DNA of 56,892 nucleotides, taken from contig CAYFIR010000029.1 of NCBI GenBank assembly GCA_964343195.1, positions 1-56,892 on the forward strand, read 5' to 3'. The notes under the pieces are model-generated. The model did no database searches. It was not told the origin of the DNA and was given only the letters and a program-made list of their open reading frames with translations. How positions within the stretch are numbered: position 1 is the first letter of the stretch; each line of letters starts with the position of its first letter. The position numbers and the translations under genes were made by a program. This document shows positions 9,081-16,801 of the stretch, piece after piece. The stretch comes from CAYVAP01 sp964343195. Lineage in GTDB: Bacteria; Bacteroidota; Bacteroidia; J057.

Positions 9081-9132
9081 CGTATTAACTTCCCCAATCA
9101 CTAACATTCACCCCTAACACCCTTCAAATAGC

Positions 9133-10173
9133 ATGAAAATCCTCAAAAAAATTCTCCTCATCACCCTGCCCACCGTCGGCGTTACCTGGTTCATGATCTG
9201 CTTCTTCTCAGGCTGCACGGTCGGGCTGCAACCCCTGGCCGACACCGTCGAAATGGAAGCCGAAAGCGCCATTGATCGTGGATTTGATGGCATCATCGTC
9301 TGTGTAAATCGGCCCGGAGCAACCGAGTTATATGCTGCGGGTTGGCATAACCGCGAGAATGAGATTCCCGCAGATCCCCACTCGCTGTTCAAGATCGCGA
9401 GCATCAGCAAACTGTACATCGCGGCGGCTACGGCCAAGCTCGTCCACGCTGATCGCCTGTCGCTGGACAAAACCCTGGCGCAGTACCTGCCCGACATCGC
9501 TCCCCGGATCGAGCACTCGGATGAAATCACCCTGAGGATGCTGGTGCAGCACCGCAGCGGGATTCCCAACTTCACCGATGACTCTGACTTCCCCTGGCTC
9601 GATCTCCCCATCAGCAATCGGGACGCACTTGAGTTCGTGCTGGATGAATCTGCAGACTTTCAGCCCGACAGGCGCTACAAGTATTCCAACACGAACTACC
9701 TCCTGCTGGGCGAAATCCTCGACAGCACCCTGGGCTACAGCCACCACCAGTACATCCGGGAGGAAATCCTGGAGCCACTGGGCCTGGACAACACCTACAG
9801 CCTGTTCAGTGAGGTTGACCCGGATCAGGTGATGAGCGGATATGGAAATTATAACGGCTGGGAGCCCAATGTGAAGGACAATGACTACACCATTCCGGGT
9901 GGTTCCATGGTCTCTACTGCCGAGGAGGTAACCATATTCCTGCGCGCCCTGATTGACGGCACCCTGTTCACCCCTGAAGAGCAGGAGGTTTATTCTTCCA
10001 TTTACGTGTACGAACACACCGGCCTGCTGCCTGGCTATCAGAGCATTGTGCGGTATCACGAGGGCCTCGACGCCGTAGTGGTGCAGTTTACCAGCACAAG
10101 CGGCAAAAACTCCTGGAGCAAATCGGAGCGGGTCTATCGGAGGATCGTGCGGGTGTTGGAGAAGGAAGAGTGA
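9133..10173 (+). CDS. Serine hydrolase of the beta-lactamase/transpeptidase (class C-like) family
   Basis: 346 residues with an N-terminal hydrophobic export segment (about 7-27) that ends in SGCT; Cys28 could be lipidated. Catalytic motifs of the penicillin-recognising fold are all present: S90-I-S-K93 (SxxK), Y184-S-N186 (YxN) and H295-T-G297 (the KTG equivalent, with His replacing Lys as in many esterase-type members). The fold covers D-Ala-D-Ala peptidases, esterases and class C beta-lactamases; HTG in place of KTG favours an esterase or peptidase over a true beta-lactamase, which is inference. Located periplasmically or on a membrane. Same strand as the acyltransferase, 135 bp downstream. 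Confidence 0.88.
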   Translation: MKILKKILLITLPTVGVTWFMICFFSGCTVGLQPLADTVEMEAESAIDRGFDGIIVCVNRPGATELYAAGWHNRENEIPADPHSLFKIASISKLYIAAATAKLVHADRLSLDKTLAQYLPDIAPRIEHSDEITLRMLVQHRSGIPNFTDDSDFPWLDLPISNRDALEFVLDESADFQPDRRYKYSNTNYLLLGEILDSTLGYSHHQYIREEILEPLGLDNTYSLFSEVDPDQVMSGYGNYNGWEPNVKDNDYTIPGGSMVSTAEEVTIFLRALIDGTLFTPEEQEVYSSIYVYEHTGLLPGYQSIVRYHEGLDAVVVQFTSTSGKNSWSKSERVYRRIVRVLEKEE

Positions 10174-10217
10174 TCAGCGGTACGTCTCCCCAATTTATTC
10201 CCGCCCCCTCGCTCGCG

Positions 10218-10259
10218 CCGGAGTCCTCTCCGGTGTGTATCTCCATCGGTCTCCGACCG
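10218..10259 (+). repeat. Paired small hairpins after the serine hydrolase gene
   Basis: CCGGAG/CTCCGG (10218-10233, loop TCCT) followed by CGGTC-TCC-GACCG (10247-10259). Related in design to the hairpins at 9010-9080. A degenerate match to the left arm of repeat R1 (AAACCAGGCAA) follows at about 10266-10276, flanked by AGAGAA/TTCTCT. No T-tract is present, so classical termination is not supported. Confidence 0.4.
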
Positions 10260-10320
10260 CAGAGAAAACCAGGCAAAAGGAGCAATTCTCTGAAAATAAG
10301 TAGTATGGCAAAATTATATA

Positions 10321-10416
10321 GGTATGAAGTATATGGGGATATGAAGGAAAAACGCTGCTTGAGACCTTCAGACCCTTCGGCTATGCTCAGGGCAGCGCCT
10401 TCATTTCCTCCATACC
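10321..10416. repeat. Dispersed repeat R2, copy A
   Basis: A 96-bp sequence whose reverse complement recurs at 49146-49232. Both copies start with GGTATG, contain the shared core CAGACCCTTCGGCTATGCTC and end with TTTCCTCCATACC, so the ends themselves are inverted (GGTATG/CATACC). Copy A carries about 9 extra bases near its start. The copy lies in a 439-bp intergenic region (10174-10612) that otherwise holds only the small hairpins at 10218-10259. Confidence 0.65.
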
Positions 10417-10612
10417 TCTCTTTTATAGTTATTTCTGATCTCCTACTTATCGCTAAATACGCATCAGCTCAACGAGTTCCCTTCGAGCAGGCTAAATACT
10501 CATCCGCTTCTTGGCGAAATGGTGGGAAATGGGGAGATTGAAGTGCAAGGTATTAGGCCGTGTGCGACACCATGCAACAACACCAAAAATCCACACCCAT
10601 AACCAAAGGAAC

Positions 10613-11014
10613 ATGAGCGATCAGCTATCCGGATACATCGATGGCTTTGTATTCCCTGTCCCCAAAATTCACCTAAGCGAATACAGGCAGGTAGCTGAGC
10701 AAGTGGCAGAAATCTGGCGAGAATACGGCGCGCTTGCCTATCACGAATATGTGGGGGAAGATCTGAACCTGGAAGGCACCCGCTCATTTACGGAAGTCGT
10801 CAATGCGAAAGGCGATGAGGTTATCGTATTTGGATGGGTGGTGTTCCCTTCAAAAGAGGTGCGAGATCAGGCAAATGAGCTTGTCCCAAACGACCCAAGG
10901 ATGGCAGATCTGGTGTCTCCGTTGACTCAATCTTCAAGACTGATTTTTGATTCCACCCGCATGGTGTATGGAGGATTTCACCCTCTGGTTCGGTCGGGAG
11001 TGAAGCCCACATAG
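10613..11014 (+). CDS. DUF1428 (YbaA-like) family protein
   Basis: 133-residue small cytosolic protein. The N-terminal YIDGFVFPVP-K-HLSEYR and the central YHEYVGEDL with TRSFTEVVNAKGDEVIVFGWVVFPSKEVRD match the DUF1428 family, to which E. coli YbaA belongs; it has a ferredoxin-like alpha/beta-barrel dimer fold and no assigned biochemical role. The frame is open from 10511, but residues encoded upstream of 10613 overlap intergenic repeats, and the family begins close to MSDQLSGYIDG, so 10613 is used. It stands alone; the next gene begins 86 bp later and appears unrelated. Confidence 0.9.
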   Translation: MSDQLSGYIDGFVFPVPKIHLSEYRQVAEQVAEIWREYGALAYHEYVGEDLNLEGTRSFTEVVNAKGDEVIVFGWVVFPSKEVRDQANELVPNDPRMADLVSPLTQSSRLIFDSTRMVYGGFHPLVRSGVKPT

Positions 11015-11099
11015 TATGTAAGAGGTTTTCGCTAATGGGATAGCGAGTCTGGTTGTCGTGCCTTACTTTAGGTTCGCCTAAAAATGAGATATTGTCAAT

Positions 11100-12932
11100 A
11101 TGTTAATTCCTTGGGACATATTGGGTTGGGTTGTCGCCGGGGTGTGCCTGCTACTCCTCTCGGCTGTGCTGGCATGGACAAGAAAGAAATTCGAAAATCT
11201 GGCAGATTATCAGGCTGAAATCGCCCGGCGGGTGAGGATGGAAAAGCTCCTGGAGGAAAAGGAGGCCATACAGGATTCTATCATATACTTCTCCCGCTCC
11301 CTTTTCAGGCAAAATACTGTTGACGACATCTTATGGGACATTGCCATCAATTGTATTGAAAACCTTGGGTTTGTCGACTGTGTCATCTACCTGCTTGATG
11401 AGGAGCGGAATGTCCTGATACAAAAAGCGGCTCATGGTCCCAAAAATGATGGGGACATAAGCATTGTGGCCCCCATAGAAATCCCCCTTGGCAAGGGAAT
11501 CGTGGGCGCGGTCTGTCAAAGTGGTGAACCCGAACTGATAACCGATGTAAGCCAGGACCCTCGATATATCCTTGACGATGAGCAGAGGTTTTCAGAACTG
11601 GCCGTGCCCATCATTGCCCCTGAGGGAAAAGTCCTCGGAGTGATCGATTCTGAGCATCCCGAAAAGGGCTTTTTCACCCACATTCACCTCAAGGTGCTGG
11701 GAACCATCGCGTCCATTTGTGCGACCAAACTGATCAAGGCAAGAGCGGATGAGCAGATCATCCAGGCCAAGGAGGCAGCAGAAGAGGCTACGAGGGCCAA
11801 ATCCCAGTTTCTCTCTACCATGAGCCATGAAATTCGCACGCCGCTCAATGGGATCATAGGCATGAGCCACCTGCTCCTGGATGAAGATCCACTGGCTTCG
11901 CAGGTTGACCTCCTGCAGGCCCTCAACTTTTCGGCCCAGCACCTCTCATCGCTGGTCAATGATATTCTCGATTTCTCCAAACTGGAGGCGGGAAAGGTGG
12001 AATTTGCCCATTCAGAATTTTGCCTCAATGAGCTGTGCCATAACCTGCAACAGACCTTTGCCCAGGAGGCAAAGGAGAAGGGACTGACTCTGAAACTGGG
12101 TGCTCCCAATCTGCCTGCTTACATCATTAAGGGAGACTCCGTGAGGCTCAACCAGATCCTGACCAATCTGATTGGGAATGCCCTCAAGTTTACCCAAAAA
12201 GGCAGCGTTCACTGTGGCTATGAGGTGTTGGAAGAAGAGGCTGAGCATGTGACCATCCGCTTCAAAGTCAAGGACACGGGTATAGGCATACCGGAGAAGA
12301 AGCAGGTCAAAGTATTCCAGCAATTTGAACAGGCTTCCAGCCATATCACCCAACAATTTGGTGGCACAGGGCTGGGGCTCGCCATTTGTAAAAAGCTGGT
12401 CGAAATGCAGGGGGGAGAAATTGGGCTTACCAGTAAGGAAGGAGAGGGGACAGAGTTCTGGTTCCGGCTGAGGTTTGGGAAAGAGGAATCATACGATTCA
12501 TCCAGTTCGAAGAAAGGTAAAAAGCTTCGCTGGAAGCACGAAACCCTACCCGGCATGCGGGTGCTACTGGTTGAAGATAATGCCATCAACCGCAAGATTG
12601 GGAGCAGGTTTTTGACGAAGTGGCAGATAGACTTTCAGGTTGCTGAAAATGGCGCGATCGCAGTCGATACGCTGAGCGAGAGTTCTCATTTTGACCTCAT
12701 CCTCATGGACCTCAACATGCCCGTCATGGGCGGGATGGAGGCCACCCGCAGGATCAGGAGCATGCCAGAGGCCTACTACCAGACCCTTCCAATCGTGGCG
12801 CTGACAGCAGATGTATCCTTAGACGTACAGATAGAAGCAAAAGCCATCGGCATGCATGACTTCCTGGGCAAACCCTTTGATCCAGCGAAGTTATTTGAAT
12901 TGCTGGAAAGGGTGTACGAACCTCATGGGTAG
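11100..12932 (+). CDS. Hybrid sensor histidine kinase (GAF-HisKA-HATPase-REC)
   Basis: 610 residues. One N-terminal membrane helix (about 5-27) is followed by a short coiled segment and a GAF domain (about 65-215). The HisKA dimerisation domain carries the phospho-accepting His243 (STMSHEIRTPLNGI). The HATPase_c domain occupies about 300-460, with N-box NLIGNALKFT, DTGIGIP and GTGLGLAI motifs visible. A receiver domain (about 485-605) has the acceptor Asp537 (LILMDLNMPVMGG). Only one membrane helix and a cytosolic GAF imply sensing of an intracellular small molecule or redox state rather than an external ligand (inference). No HTH output domain or neighbouring response regulator is present, so the downstream partner is likely elsewhere in the genome. 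Confidence 0.95.
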   Translation: MLIPWDILGWVVAGVCLLLLSAVLAWTRKKFENLADYQAEIARRVRMEKLLEEKEAIQDSIIYFSRSLFRQNTVDDILWDIAINCIENLGFVDCVIYLLDEERNVLIQKAAHGPKNDGDISIVAPIEIPLGKGIVGAVCQSGEPELITDVSQDPRYILDDEQRFSELAVPIIAPEGKVLGVIDSEHPEKGFFTHIHLKVLGTIASICATKLIKARADEQIIQAKEAAEEATRAKSQFLSTMSHEIRTPLNGIIGMSHLLLDEDPLASQVDLLQALNFSAQHLSSLVNDILDFSKLEAGKVEFAHSEFCLNELCHNLQQTFAQEAKEKGLTLKLGAPNLPAYIIKGDSVRLNQILTNLIGNALKFTQKGSVHCGYEVLEEEAEHVTIRFKVKDTGIGIPEKKQVKVFQQFEQASSHITQQFGGTGLGLAICKKLVEMQGGEIGLTSKEGEGTEFWFRLRFGKEESYDSSSSKKGKKLRWKHETLPGMRVLLVEDNAINRKIGSRFLTKWQIDFQVAENGAIAVDTLSESSHFDLILMDLNMPVMGGMEATRRIRSMPEAYYQTLPIVALTADVSLDVQIEAKAIGMHDFLGKPFDPAKLFELLERVYEPHG

Positions 12933-12997
12933 GGAATTCAACGGATAGGTGATTTTTTACTACTTTCCAGGTAGTTGTCTCACCCCATAGCCCCAAT

Positions 12998-14509
12998 ATG
13001 CGTCCCAGTCTACTTTTACTACCAGGCCTCACCCTTTTTATCCTCTCCAACTGCTCCCCCAAAATACCCTCCCCCCACAGCATGGAGGTCGCCCTTTGGT
13101 GCATGAAGCCGGGGACTGAGCTGTCGTCAGGTTCAGTAACTCGACTACCGAAAGGCTGGGAGCCGCCAGCCAGTTTCAACGCTGAGATTATCGCCGCAGG
13201 ACGTGACAGCCTGAAAAGCCCTGCCTATCGGGTCCGACAGGAAAAGGGAGTCTACGATATCTGGGCCAGAGACCTCTCGGACGGAAGTAAACTGGTCGCG
13301 CTGGTCAATACCTCGGATGAGGAAAGAGAAATCGAGGTCATGGTACAGGACCTGCGCGTGGCTGGCACCCTGCACGACCTTTGGACCCAGGAAGACATCA
13401 AGGAAATGACCTGGGCTGGCGGGACACTCGTCAAGCCCCATGAAGCGGCCCTGATGAAAGTAATTCCGTTTAGCACCTATACGACAGCGGTGCGGGAGGA
13501 CGTACCTGGGCCGGACTATTCGCCGGAGGAAGTCTGTATCGCCTTCTCGAATAACCTCCTGTCTCGACGCATCACCCCCGCGTTGCACTATGCCGAGGTC
13601 TGCACAGCCCTTGGCGCGCTTTGGGCGGCTCAACAAATGGACGATGAAGAACTATACGAAAAGGTAAAGTCCCGCTACAGCGACTTTCACTCTCCCGAAA
13701 GCCGATTTCACAGCGACAGAGACCACGTGGACATGACCATGCGGGGCAGCCTTCCCTTGGAACTCTACATGATGTCGCAGGACGAACGATTTCTGGAATA
13801 CGGACTCAGCTATGCCGACAAGCAGTGGGAAGATCCACGCCCCGATGGCCTGAGCAAAGAATCGCGATTCTGGATCGACGACATGTTCATGATTTCCATT
13901 CTGCAAATCCAGGCCTATCGCGCCACGGGCGACGAGAAATACGCCACCCGTGCTGCCAACACCCTCATTGCCTATTGCCAAAAACTTCAGCGGCCCAATG
14001 GGCTATTTTTTCATGGAGTTGACTATCACCACTTCTGGGGACGAGGCAATGGCTGGGTCGCCGTAGGCATGTCCGAGGTGCTAAAGTCCCTGCCTGCCGA
14101 TCACGCGCTACACGATTCGTTGTTTTTTCACTATGAAAAAATGATGAATGCCCTCGTAGCGTTTCAGGACAGCAATGGCATGTGGCATCAGATCATTGAT
14201 GACGAGAGTTCCTGGGAAGAGTCCTCCTGCACCGCCATGTTTGGCTATGCCCTGGCATGTGGACTTACGAGTGGCTACCTCGACGATCCCACATACCGCG
14301 ATGCCATGCACAGGGCATGGGAAGGCCTGACCCGCTACCTCAATCCTGACGGAACCGTGCGGGAAGTTTGCATGGGCACCGGTCAGGAAACCGATGTACA
14401 ATATTACCTCGATCGTCCCCGAATCATTGGCGACTACCACGGACAGGCCCCAGTGCTCTGGTTTGCACAGGAGTTGATGACACATCAGATGGGCCAATTA
14501 GCACCGTAG
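12998..14509 (+). CDS. Lipoprotein: GH27 C-terminal remnant fused to a GH105 unsaturated-uronyl hydrolase
   Basis: 503 residues. A lipoprotein signal ends at Cys19 (LSNCS). Residues about 28-75 (VALWCMK, then NAEIIAAGRDSL) resemble the last strands of a GH27 alpha-galactosidase barrel, and 76-156 (VYDIWARDLSDGSKLVALVN, DLWTQED, HEAALMKV) match the GH27 C-terminal beta-sandwich. The GH27 catalytic aspartates are absent. From about 170 the sequence is a complete GH105/YteR-type (alpha/alpha)6 barrel: W292-I-D-D295-M-F-M, with an acidic residue expected to be catalytic, GRGNGWVAVGMSEVLK, and ESSCTAMFGYAL. GH105 enzymes hydrate and cleave unsaturated uronic acids from pectin or other lyase products, so a polysaccharide-degradation role at the cell surface or in the periplasm is inferred. 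The sequence reads through without a frameshift. It is convergent with the PKD gene. Confidence 0.85.
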   Translation: MRPSLLLLPGLTLFILSNCSPKIPSPHSMEVALWCMKPGTELSSGSVTRLPKGWEPPASFNAEIIAAGRDSLKSPAYRVRQEKGVYDIWARDLSDGSKLVALVNTSDEEREIEVMVQDLRVAGTLHDLWTQEDIKEMTWAGGTLVKPHEAALMKVIPFSTYTTAVREDVPGPDYSPEEVCIAFSNNLLSRRITPALHYAEVCTALGALWAAQQMDDEELYEKVKSRYSDFHSPESRFHSDRDHVDMTMRGSLPLELYMMSQDERFLEYGLSYADKQWEDPRPDGLSKESRFWIDDMFMISILQIQAYRATGDEKYATRAANTLIAYCQKLQRPNGLFFHGVDYHHFWGRGNGWVAVGMSEVLKSLPADHALHDSLFFHYEKMMNALVAFQDSNGMWHQIIDDESSWEESSCTAMFGYALACGLTSGYLDDPTYRDAMHRAWEGLTRYLNPDGTVREVCMGTGQETDVQYYLDRPRIIGDYHGQAPVLWFAQELMTHQMGQLAP

Positions 14510-14597
14510 TGGGAAACCCCACTGCCCAAAGTTTGCCGTTTGGAAGCGCTGAACTCTTCGGTTTGTCCGAGCATTTGGCCGCTTTGAATAGGCCCGG

Positions 14598-14635
14598 AAA
14601 AAAAGGGGGGCGACAACAGTCGCCCCCCCTTTTTT
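14598..14635. terminator. Bidirectional intrinsic terminator
   Basis: The stem GGGGGGCGAC / GTCGCCCCCC with an ACA-type short loop is flanked by seven A on the left and seven T on the right, so it works in both orientations. It separates the convergent GH105 gene (ends 14509) and the PKD/SprB gene (ends 14681). Confidence 0.92.
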
Positions 14636-14680
14636 GAATCAATCCCAAAACTGGAATGCATCAAATATGTGGTACCAGGT

Positions 14681-16477
14681 CTACCTCTTCAGGAACTTCC
14701 CTCTCCAAACGCCCACTTCAGCTCGTACCTCAACCGTATACAACCCGTCTGCCAGGCCTTGAATAGAGATGGCTCCATTCCGGAGGGCAGGGCTACGTAG
14801 TACAACCCGACCCATCGCATCGCGCACGATACAGGTGGTATGTGGCAGATTGTTTGGCAGGTTTTGTAGCGTGATTCGATCCGTAGCAGGATTGGGGACA
14901 ATGCTGAGCACCATGGCCTCACGGTCAAATATACCCGTGGTACGGGTGATCTCCACACTTGCGCAAGCGGTATCCGTACAGCCAAAAGAATCCGTAGCGA
15001 TCAGGCAGACACTGTAATAGCCGCTGCTGCCATAGGTATGGGTTGGGTTGGCCATATTGGAGGTTGAGCCATCGCCAAAATCCCACAGCCAGCTAGCTAC
15101 ACCGGGAGAAGAAGTGTCGGCAAATGCCACTACGGTGTCCGAAGAAGTCGTGAAACTAAAGCCCGATGTGATGCCTCCTAGCGTTGTGATCTGGAAAGAC
15201 TCTGTTGCATTACAACCGGCAGTACCTCGCACCTGTACCATGTACATCCCCGTATCGAGTCCTGAGACATCCTCCGTGGTGGGTCCATGGCTCCAACTAA
15301 AGGAAAAGGGCCCCAATCCTCCATTAGGGGTCAGGTCTATAACCCCGTCCATGGTTCCTGCGCAGGATTCGCCTGTTACGGCAGCAGTTAGCGAGAGCGA
15401 ATCGGCTATGATGGCGTTCACTTCAGCGGTATCCGAGCAGACTCCGTCTGTCGCAATGACACTGATGACATGAGCGTTTCCTGCCATGGGCACCCAACTT
15501 GTGTCAAGGGGAGCAAAGGGCTGCCCATCGATCAGCCATTGGGCTGAGGTAGCTCCCACATTGCTATGGCTCAGCTGTAAGGTATCGCCTGCACAGTAGT
15601 TTTGGTCAACGGGGGAGGTCAAAGTCACTGTAACCGCCGTATCCAGCCCCACAAATATGGAGTCCTCAGTCATACATCCCTCTGAGTCTGTAACCGAAAG
15701 GGAGTACATACCTGTGGAAACCTGACTTAGGTTTTGCATGCTACTGCCATCGCTCCAGGAAAATACATAGGGAGCTCCAAAGCCTCCATTGATGCTAACG
15801 GCAGCACCACCATTTCCGGCTCCGGCACACGATTCATCGCTTACGGCCCCAAACTGGATGGAAGGAGTATCTACTACTACCGTCTGGAAAGTAGAATCCG
15901 GGCAGTTTCCATCGTAGGCATACAGGCTGACGTCATAGGAGCCGGGTGTATTGAAGGTATAGGTCAACTGATTGCCTGTACCGACAACTACGCCATCTAC
16001 GTACCAGGTAAAGATGGGCAAATTGGGGTCAGCAGCCGTGAAGGTGCCAGATTCTCCGGGGCAGAATTTGTCATCACTTGCAAAGAAATTGCCATTTGTG
16101 CCACAGCAGGTTCCTACCACAAGGTTCTGACTCTGCTGCTGGGCTATAGCCCCGTTGACAATGGTACGTGTCGTGAGGGTATAAGTGCCAGCTGGTACGT
16201 TGCCGAGTGGTTCTGGTAGCGAGAAAAAAGAGAGCGCACCCAGGCAGATAAACTGCGCTGTGATGTCCACATCGACGAAAATGGTATTGCCCACGATAGA
16301 GTGCGAAGTTCCATTAATGGTCGAGTTGATGCAATTCAGTATCCCATCAACCGTAACCACGGTGTTATTGCAGTCCAGGACGGGCAGGGGGCTGACCGAA
16401 ACCTGTGAGATGTTCTGAGCCTGAACAAAGATGCCCACCATCATGGCGATGGTTAGCAAGAGTATACTTTTCTTCAT
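14681..16477 (-). CDS. T9SS-secreted adhesin-like protein with PKD and SprB repeats
   Basis: 598 residues. Signal peptide 1-20 (ending FVQAQ). Domains in order: an unassigned N-terminal region (22-120); a PKD-like domain (about 125-203); an SprB repeat (about 207-278, starting DESCAGAGNGGAAVSINGG); an Ig-like segment (about 280-362); a second SprB repeat (about 365-430, GESCAGTMDGVIDLTPNGG); a classical PKD domain (about 440-512, WLWDFGDGSTSNMANPTHTYG); and a C-terminal T9SS sorting domain (about 523-598, SIVPNPATDRITLQNL...GLYTVEV). SprB repeats occur in the gliding adhesin SprB of Flavobacterium; PKD domains mediate binding to polysaccharides or proteins. No enzymatic domain is seen, so a surface adhesin or structural role is inferred. 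A candidate promoter lies at 16503-16533. Confidence 0.9.
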   Translation of the reverse strand: MKKSILLLTIAMMVGIFVQAQNISQVSVSPLPVLDCNNTVVTVDGILNCINSTINGTSHSIVGNTIFVDVDITAQFICLGALSFFSLPEPLGNVPAGTYTLTTRTIVNGAIAQQQSQNLVVGTCCGTNGNFFASDDKFCPGESGTFTAADPNLPIFTWYVDGVVVGTGNQLTYTFNTPGSYDVSLYAYDGNCPDSTFQTVVVDTPSIQFGAVSDESCAGAGNGGAAVSINGGFGAPYVFSWSDGSSMQNLSQVSTGMYSLSVTDSEGCMTEDSIFVGLDTAVTVTLTSPVDQNYCAGDTLQLSHSNVGATSAQWLIDGQPFAPLDTSWVPMAGNAHVISVIATDGVCSDTAEVNAIIADSLSLTAAVTGESCAGTMDGVIDLTPNGGLGPFSFSWSHGPTTEDVSGLDTGMYMVQVRGTAGCNATESFQITTLGGITSGFSFTTSSDTVVAFADTSSPGVASWLWDFGDGSTSNMANPTHTYGSSGYYSVCLIATDSFGCTDTACASVEITRTTGIFDREAMVLSIVPNPATDRITLQNLPNNLPHTTCIVRDAMGRVVLRSPALRNGAISIQGLADGLYTVEVRAEVGVWRGKFLKR

Positions 16478-16502
16478 GTGCGGATTATTTGCTACGAAGA
16501 AT

Positions 16503-16533
16503 CAAAGTAGAAAGCATGTGGGAGAATTACAAT
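16503..16533 (-). promoter_or_regulatory. Candidate promoter of the PKD/SprB gene
   Basis: Read on the minus strand: ATTG as a -33 element, 19 bases of spacer, then CTACTTTG as a -7 element, resembling the Bacteroidota TTTG-N19-TAnnTTTG pattern with mismatches. It would give a leader of about 20 nt before the ATG at 16477. The bases between this site and repeat R1 copy 2 show nothing else I can name. Confidence 0.35.
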
Positions 16534-16676
16534 CCGAGGCTCCGGTTCTTAAAGAAATTCTTCCCGCTTTTCAGGGGATGGCATGCTGCTACTCTGTGTG
16601 AGATTCTTCTTCTCCGCTTCTCCATACCTCCGATCACCCTACAGGACGGAGTCATGACCCAGTGATAATGCCATCG

Positions 16677-16792
16677 ACACGCGGATGGGGCTTTTGACAA
16701 TGTGGTTGTTTTTACCCCGTCCGCGTTCATTTGGGATCAACAAAACGCAAACCAGGCAAAAAAACTCATTCTGGTAAAAGCCTGGCCTGCGT
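16677..16792. repeat. Dispersed two-hairpin repeat R1, copy 2
   Basis: Best-formed copy. Hairpin 1: ACGCGGATGGGG (16679-16690) pairs with CCCCGTCCGCGT (16715-16726), one G-T wobble. Hairpin 2: ACGCAAACCAGGC (16745-16757) pairs with GCCTGGCCTGCGT (16780-16792). It begins 10 bp downstream of the permease stop codon, on whose transcript it would fold first, supporting an end-of-gene role. Confidence 0.8.
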
Positions 16793-16801
16793 ACAATGCT
16801 G

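Noticed and set aside
9133..10173. Naming the gene ampC (true beta-lactamase)
   Set aside because: The third motif is HTG rather than KTG and the family includes many esterases and peptidases; activity on beta-lactams cannot be claimed.
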